From Candidatus Rifleibacteriota bacterium (GTDB taxonomy: Bacteria; Muiribacteriota; Ozemobacteria; Ozemobacterales; Ozemobacteraceae): a stretch of DNA of 64,000 nucleotides. The DNA is taken from the NCBI GenBank assembly GCA_024710355.1, contig JANJUX010000018.1, forward strand, positions 1 to 64,000, given 5' to 3'. Positions 61,326-64,000 of this stretch are shown here, piece after piece. A program made the position numbers and the translations under genes. Below the pieces are notes generated by a model. That model was not told the DNA's origin. It searched no databases and saw only the letters and a program-made list of their open reading frames with translations. The first letter of the stretch is position 1, and each line of letters starts with the position of its first letter.

Positions 61326-62324
61326 TCACTTTGGCGGCGGTGCCCCCGGTGGGCGCGGTGGTTCAATGCCTGAGGGGGTGTGCCCTGGTATCCAGACATA
61401 ATTCATGTGCGAGTATCCGGTTTTGCCGTTATATTCGACCTCAAAAAAGTCTCCCTGCAGACCGGTTACGGTCAGGCCGGTCGTCAGTGGCGGGATCTTG
61501 GCAATTACATCACCCCAGGGAGCGTCACGCAGCATTACACTCCAGTAATCCTCGACAATTTTGCCGGTGGCGGGGTAATTGAGAGTTTCTACCGGGTCTA
61601 TATAGGTTTTTATTTCTTCTTTGATTTCACTGATTTTGGGCTTAGCTACATTAGACGGCTTGGTAGGCACCTTGGCGACGACCGGTCGGGGTTTGGCTGC
61701 ATCTTTCAGATCATCGGCAGACTTGCCGGGTGGCAGGGCGCCAAGCTCCTTGAGAATATCTTCAGGTGTGTTTTTCTGTGCGACATTTTTGATGATGTCA
61801 TCGAGATTGCTCTGGTTGTCGGCGGCATTTTTAAGAGACTCGTCGACAAGCTTGTCGATCTCTGTTTTTTTGGCCGGCTCAAACATTTCGGGTTCGAATT
61901 CACCGAAAAAAACCGGGAACACCACCCTGGTGAAGTCAAGCATGTTGGGGACATATCTCTGGCGCCAGTAAAAAAGATTGCGCTTCTCACCAATGGTAGT
62001 GCGGATTTTGACGTTGAAAGTACATTTGTCCGGTTCGTGGTCTTCGACCGCCATATCGTATGTGGTGCCAAAAAGGGTCTGCCCGGTTTTGATAAACGGC
62101 TTGCCCTTAAAAAAACGGTTGGCCCACTGTTTTTCGCGAATCTGCCCGGTTACGTCGACGTTGACCGAGTAGGCAACGTTCAGGGCCTGCTGGTAGCTGT
62201 TGAGGTGCTGCAACTGGTTATGATGAGATGATTGCAGCTGTACAAGGGTTATGATGAAAAACGAGATCGACAGCGTCGCCAGAAGAATCAGCGGAAATAC
62301 ATAACCAGTGCTGTTTTTCTGCAT
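61326..62324 (-). CDS. Pilin-like membrane protein with C-terminal SH3-like domain
   Basis: 332 residues. The N-terminus (MQKNSTGYVFPLILLATLSISFFIITLVQ) resembles PilX-like proteins that lack a clear prepilin site, followed by an amphipathic helix (HLNSYQQALNVAYSV). A Pro/Lys-rich linker separates a bacterial SH3-like domain (about 270-325: MLRDAPWGDVIAKIPPLTTGL, GDFFEVEYNGKTGYSHMNYVWIPG) and a Pro tail. ATG at 62324 with AGGAG eight bases upstream; the longer frame is rejected. It lies one base after the stop of the CHAP-like gene, so they are co-transcribed. Confidence 0.65.
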   Translation of the reverse strand: MQKNSTGYVFPLILLATLSISFFIITLVQLQSSHHNQLQHLNSYQQALNVAYSVNVDVTGQIREKQWANRFFKGKPFIKTGQTLFGTTYDMAVEDHEPDKCTFNVKIRTTIGEKRNLFYWRQRYVPNMLDFTRVVFPVFFGEFEPEMFEPAKKTEIDKLVDESLKNAADNQSNLDDIIKNVAQKNTPEDILKELGALPPGKSADDLKDAAKPRPVVAKVPTKPSNVAKPKISEIKEEIKTYIDPVETLNYPATGKIVEDYWSVMLRDAPWGDVIAKIPPLTTGLTVTGLQGDFFEVEYNGKTGYSHMNYVWIPGHTPSGIEPPRPPGAPPPK

Positions 62325-62325
62325 T

Positions 62326-64000
62326 TCAATTCTCCTGTTTTGCGTCTTTGGGAAGCGTCCAGCCAAGATACTTGCCGCCTGCCCATGCCTGGAGCTGAGA
62401 AAGGGGCATTTCGTGAATCCCGTCAAGGCCGGGCCCGCCGGTAGTAATGATTATCGGGTCGTTGTTCTTGAATTTACCGGTGGCAATGAATATATGCCCG
62501 TGGGGGTTGCCGGGCACCGGACCTGTGTACATGATTGCTCCGGCCGGAGGCTTTTTATCGGCCTTGATTTTGCCGGCCTGCTTGAAGTTTTCGTAGGTAG
62601 TGATTGCCGAAAGCTCTTTCAACTCGTTCAGGCGGCGGCCGTAAGCGCTTGCCACAAACGCAAGGCACCAGTTGTTCCAGGCAGAGACGTCATCTTTGGT
62701 TTTCATGCCATTATTGGTGTTCAAGCCTTCGCCTGTTCCACCATTGAGCTGGTCGCGGGCCCATGTCAGCGCGCCGCTGCGGGTGCCATCACCCATTGGC
62801 TTCCCGATTACGTCGCTTTTGGGGTCGAGGGTGCCGGGGTCGACTTCCGGGAGCTTGGTTTTGAGAGTGGCAAGCGTGGCAAAAATTTTGTAGACCAGGT
62901 CACAGGCATAATATCGCTTTTTCAGCAGGTCGCTCTGGGCGAATTTTTTTTCCTGGGCTGCAAGCCGTGCGAGAGTCAGGTCTTTGTCTGAAAAGTATTT
63001 TTCAAGGTCGGCGAGAAATTCATAATACTCGCTCTTGATGGTCGTGTTGGCGTCACCGCTGCTGAATGTCCCTTCGCCGAATTCTCTGGCCACAAACATC
63101 AATCGGTGCATGTCGAGGCATCTCTGAATCAGAGCCCGCTGCTGACGATTGTCAGAATAGGCATTCAACATGGCGCGATAGCGACTCGCCGCTTCGTGTA
63201 CACAGATGAGAAAAAGCTTCTTGATTTCATCAAGCCCCATTATGGAGTTGAAGATATACTTTTCGAGTCGTGCGCGATTGCGCAGATTCATTGATTCGAT
63301 CGTTTTGATGTCTTTGTTAATGGTTTCAACGTGGGGCTGCAGATAAACCATTACGTCGAGAATGTCGCGGGCGACATTGAAGTAATGTTCTGTGCCTTCG
63401 AAAAATTTTGCCGACGTGGGTGCGTGCGGTTCGCCGCCAATGGTTTCAGCCTTTTCCATGGCAGTTTTAAACTTTTCAGCCGCCATCATGCCCGAGCAGG
63501 TAAAATAGATGCGGCCGGTGGCGAGAGAAACTTCGCGTGCCGCCGGTGAACTTACGATCGCGCCGAGATTTTTATTTTTTTCTTCGAAAATTCTTTCTAC
63601 AACCTTCTTTTCAAGCTTGTCTTCAGGAAACGCGAAGGTGGTAACGACCTCTTTTTTTGGCGAAAAACCCGGAAAACGGCATAAATAGTTAAAAGTGCCG
63701 GCCCCGGTGTTCGCTTTCCATTTAAAGGCCGTGTTGAGAGTGAAGTGTCGACTGCTCGATTCATCGGTAGTGATGTTCAGCATGAAGTCTTTCTGAAACA
63801 TATTGTACAGAAAAGGTGTGGTTTCCTTGTTGATTTCGGGCTGTTTGAAAAACGTGGTCTGCCCCTCGGTAACCATCGTCGAAAATTTGAAGGGTTTGCC
63901 GTTTTCATCAGCCAGGCCCAGCGCCTCAATACCATAGGGATTGATTTCGGTTTCCTGAAAACAGGCTTCAACAACTTTTGCCGCCATTATCGAGGCGATG
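62326..64000 (-). CDS. Partial protein with C-terminal NlpC/CHAP-like peptidase domain
   Basis: The frame is open to the window edge (codons upstream of the Met at 63987 are also open), so the N-terminus is probably missing and the Met is not a safe start. A beta-rich region and helical middle (about 130-390) precede a domain with NNWCLAFVASAYGRRL (candidate Cys), PPAGAIMYTG and NPHGHIFIATG (candidate His), the order and spacing of NlpC/P60- or CHAP-type cysteine peptidases that cut peptidoglycan. It is followed by the SH3-type pilin-like protein. The catalytic call is an inference. Confidence 0.65.
   Translation of the reverse strand, partial: IASIMAAKVVEACFQETEINPYGIEALGLADENGKPFKFSTMVTEGQTTFFKQPEINKETTPFLYNMFQKDFMLNITTDESSSRHFTLNTAFKWKANTGAGTFNYLCRFPGFSPKKEVVTTFAFPEDKLEKKVVERIFEEKNKNLGAIVSSPAAREVSLATGRIYFTCSGMMAAEKFKTAMEKAETIGGEPHAPTSAKFFEGTEHYFNVARDILDVMVYLQPHVETINKDIKTIESMNLRNRARLEKYIFNSIMGLDEIKKLFLICVHEAASRYRAMLNAYSDNRQQRALIQRCLDMHRLMFVAREFGEGTFSSGDANTTIKSEYYEFLADLEKYFSDKDLTLARLAAQEKKFAQSDLLKKRYYACDLVYKIFATLATLKTKLPEVDPGTLDPKSDVIGKPMGDGTRSGALTWARDQLNGGTGEGLNTNNGMKTKDDVSAWNNWCLAFVASAYGRRLNELKELSAITTYENFKQAGKIKADKKPPAGAIMYTGPVPGNPHGHIFIATGKFKNNDPIIITTGGPGLDGIHEMPLSQLQAWAGGKYLGWTLPKDAKQEN

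Noticed and set aside
61380..62231. Plus-strand frame of 283 codons opposite the SH3 pilin-like gene
   Set aside because: Antisense; the minus-strand gene has good SD, membrane helix and SH3-like domain.

Overview
The window (about 50% G+C) is densely coded, with no rRNA, tRNA, CRISPR array or insertion sequence that I could recognise and no gene-free stretch longer than 200 bases. It looks like chromosome of a diderm (Gram-negative-type) bacterium: there is an outer-membrane secretin, a predicted outer-membrane beta-barrel, several lipoproteins, and a full MEP isoprenoid set. The mixture of type IV pilus and type II secretion-like genes, Flp pilins, long TPR/HEAT proteins and oligosaccharyltransferase-like enzymes does not match a well-studied proteobacterium. 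A deep-branching candidate phylum such as Riflebacteria is possible, but that is a guess.

Layout. (1) 0-11.5 kb, minus strand: a pilus/secretion operon running from a GspG-like pilin (11.5 kb) through a perfect 25-bp hairpin into a PilM-PilN fusion, PilO, a PilP-like protein, a lipoprotein, the secretin, a HEAT-repeat membrane protein and a rhomboid-like membrane protein. It is followed by a Ser/Thr-repeat lipoprotein with its own promoter. (2) 11.6-18.4 kb: a glycan block (STT3-like oligosaccharyltransferase, DUF2304, two GT2 glycosyltransferases, B12-type radical SAM enzyme, methyltransferase) lying between the pilus genes. (3) 18.4-25.1 kb, minus: PilC, PilB, a TPR protein, an unknown protein, a SpoIIE-like phosphatase with altered metal-site residues, and a HEAT protein. 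(4) 25-31 kb: NagZ, a zinc-ribbon beta-propeller protein, a PrsW-like protease with zinc ribbon, HflX, and an unknown secreted protein. (5) 31-38 kb: a second glycan block (two polytopic membrane proteins, GtrB-like GT2, SH3 protein, second STT3-like protein) followed by two Flp pilins. (6) 38.8-49.9 kb, minus: a probable long operon running from a divergent NamZ (DUF1343) through three minor pilins, a zinc protein, CheR, a Nudix hydrolase and an 858-residue TPR protein to a fibronectin/beta-helix lipoprotein. (7) 50-53.6 kb: Memo/AmrB, a small membrane protein, a TPR/beta-barrel protein and a probably abundant secreted protein. (8) 53.7-61.3 kb, plus: accB-like, accC, xseA, xseB, ispA, ispD, ispE, dxr, ispF. 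(9) 61.3-64 kb, minus: a pilin-like protein with an SH3-like domain and a partial protein with an NlpC/CHAP-like peptidase domain.

The strongest theme is extracellular filaments and their decoration. Each of the two STT3-like enzymes lies next to a different pilin type. The enzyme with a near-normal acceptor-recognition motif (YWDEG) is beside a pilin carrying two N-x-S/T sequons. The enzyme that has lost this motif is beside Flp pilins without sequons. Polyprenyl-phosphate glycosyltransferases and the isoprenoid operon could supply the lipid carrier. Peptidoglycan-active genes (NagZ, NamZ-like, CHAP-like) recur beside pilin genes. Several proteins keep a fold but have lost its hallmark catalytic residues: the BCCP-like protein, the SpoIIE-like phosphatase, the rhomboid-like protein, the NamZ-like protein and STT3 paralogue 2.
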